Shown: positions 63,576-64,000 of the stretch, in pieces
How the letters are laid out: every line of letters starts with the position of its first letter
Numbering within the stretch: position 1 is the stretch's first letter
Program-made: the position numbers and the translations under genes
Notes under the pieces: generated by a model
What the model saw: the letters and a program-made list of their open reading frames with translations, nothing else
The model's database searches: none
What the model was told of the DNA's origin: nothing
Assembly (NCBI RefSeq): GCF_032884065.1
Contig: NC_088872.1
Span: 33,142,917 to 33,206,916, forward strand
Direction of reading: 5' to 3'
DNA length: 64,000 bases
DNA from: Artemia franciscana
Taxonomy: Eukaryota; Arthropoda; Branchiopoda; Anostraca; Artemiidae

Positions 63576-64000
63576 ACATATTGGAGCCAAGGGAGATTTG
63601 TGGCACAAGCATCGACTTAGTTTGCTCGTATTAATAATAATTTGGACATGTTAACATGACAATCAGATTACTCTTTTATATCAATTGATTGGAGAGATTC
63701 CTTTCCTTCCAAATACGACGAAACAAGTTTTTATTTTACACCACTTCTTCTTCAAATTACATATTTATTTTCTGTATAGTTTAATCTGAATAAAATCTTC
63801 AATTAGAGTTCTAGAGCATTCTCATACGTCATTCTATAGTCCTTTTTTTGCGTCATCGATTCTGCATTCATTTCCAGAAGTGTCATTGCAAAAAGTTTTG
63901 CTGTTTTTTTTTCTGTCGTTGGAGAAAACACTATGGTTTTTATATAAAGCATTTAAAACTATTGCCGTTTTTATTTGTGATCATTTTGCCAGAATGAGAT
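63576..64000 (+). promoter_or_regulatory. 3' untranslated region of claudin C with poly(A) signal
   Basis: An AATAAA at 63789-63794 lies about 214 bases after the stop codon, a suitable distance for the poly(A) signal of claudin C. Beyond it nothing is recognised up to the window edge. Confidence 0.6.

Overview
This is eukaryotic, AT-rich DNA with spliced genes, long introns and dense, layered transposable elements. There are no bacterial-type operons, no tRNA or rRNA genes and no CRISPR array. The gene families (arthropod-type claudins), the non-LTR retrotransposon families and a characteristic foldback repeat (arms reading roughly TAAAGAGCGAGG...CCTCGCTCTTTA) suggest an arthropod, most likely a branchiopod crustacean of the brine-shrimp type. 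That placement is inferred from pattern memory and was not tested by a search.

Layout. The left edge (1-1171) is the endonuclease part of a minus-strand RTE-like LINE that runs off the window. A degraded RT fragment follows (1960-2260). On the plus strand, 2745-4870 holds the last two exons of an unrecognised protein. From 7443 to 16986 on the minus strand lie four consecutive exons of a PfkB-family sugar kinase that most resembles pseudouridine kinase. Its N-terminal exons were not found. Its introns hold an extra unassigned exon (10184-10436), a 1.75-kb foldback element and a LINE fragment.

From 20258 to 38025 and again from 54149 to 63575 the plus strand holds a claudin cluster. There are three independent 5' halves (first membrane helix plus the W-GLW-C-C extracellular loop) but only two 3' halves (helices 2-4). 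The set at 20258/24562 and the set at 29246 both end in the same splice phase with the same base, and both can join the exons at 31899 and 37790. This could be one gene with alternative promoters. The third claudin has five visible exons and lacks only a short N-terminal exon.

The rest is repeats. There are two near-identical 1.75-kb hairpin/foldback elements (10455 and 32984) and several shorter relatives. A 1.95-kb inverted-repeat element carries six ~290-bp tandem units (35473-37417). A ~113-bp satellite has about 15 copies (42160-43765). There are also tRNA-derived SINEs, jockey/CR1-like LINEs, a frameshifted hAT remnant, a 541-bp recent duplication with complex junctions (25081 to 27442), and long microsatellites. 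The claudins are expected to be four-helix membrane proteins of septate junctions. The kinase would act in cytosolic or mitochondrial pseudouridine breakdown. No functional link between the kinase and the claudins is visible.
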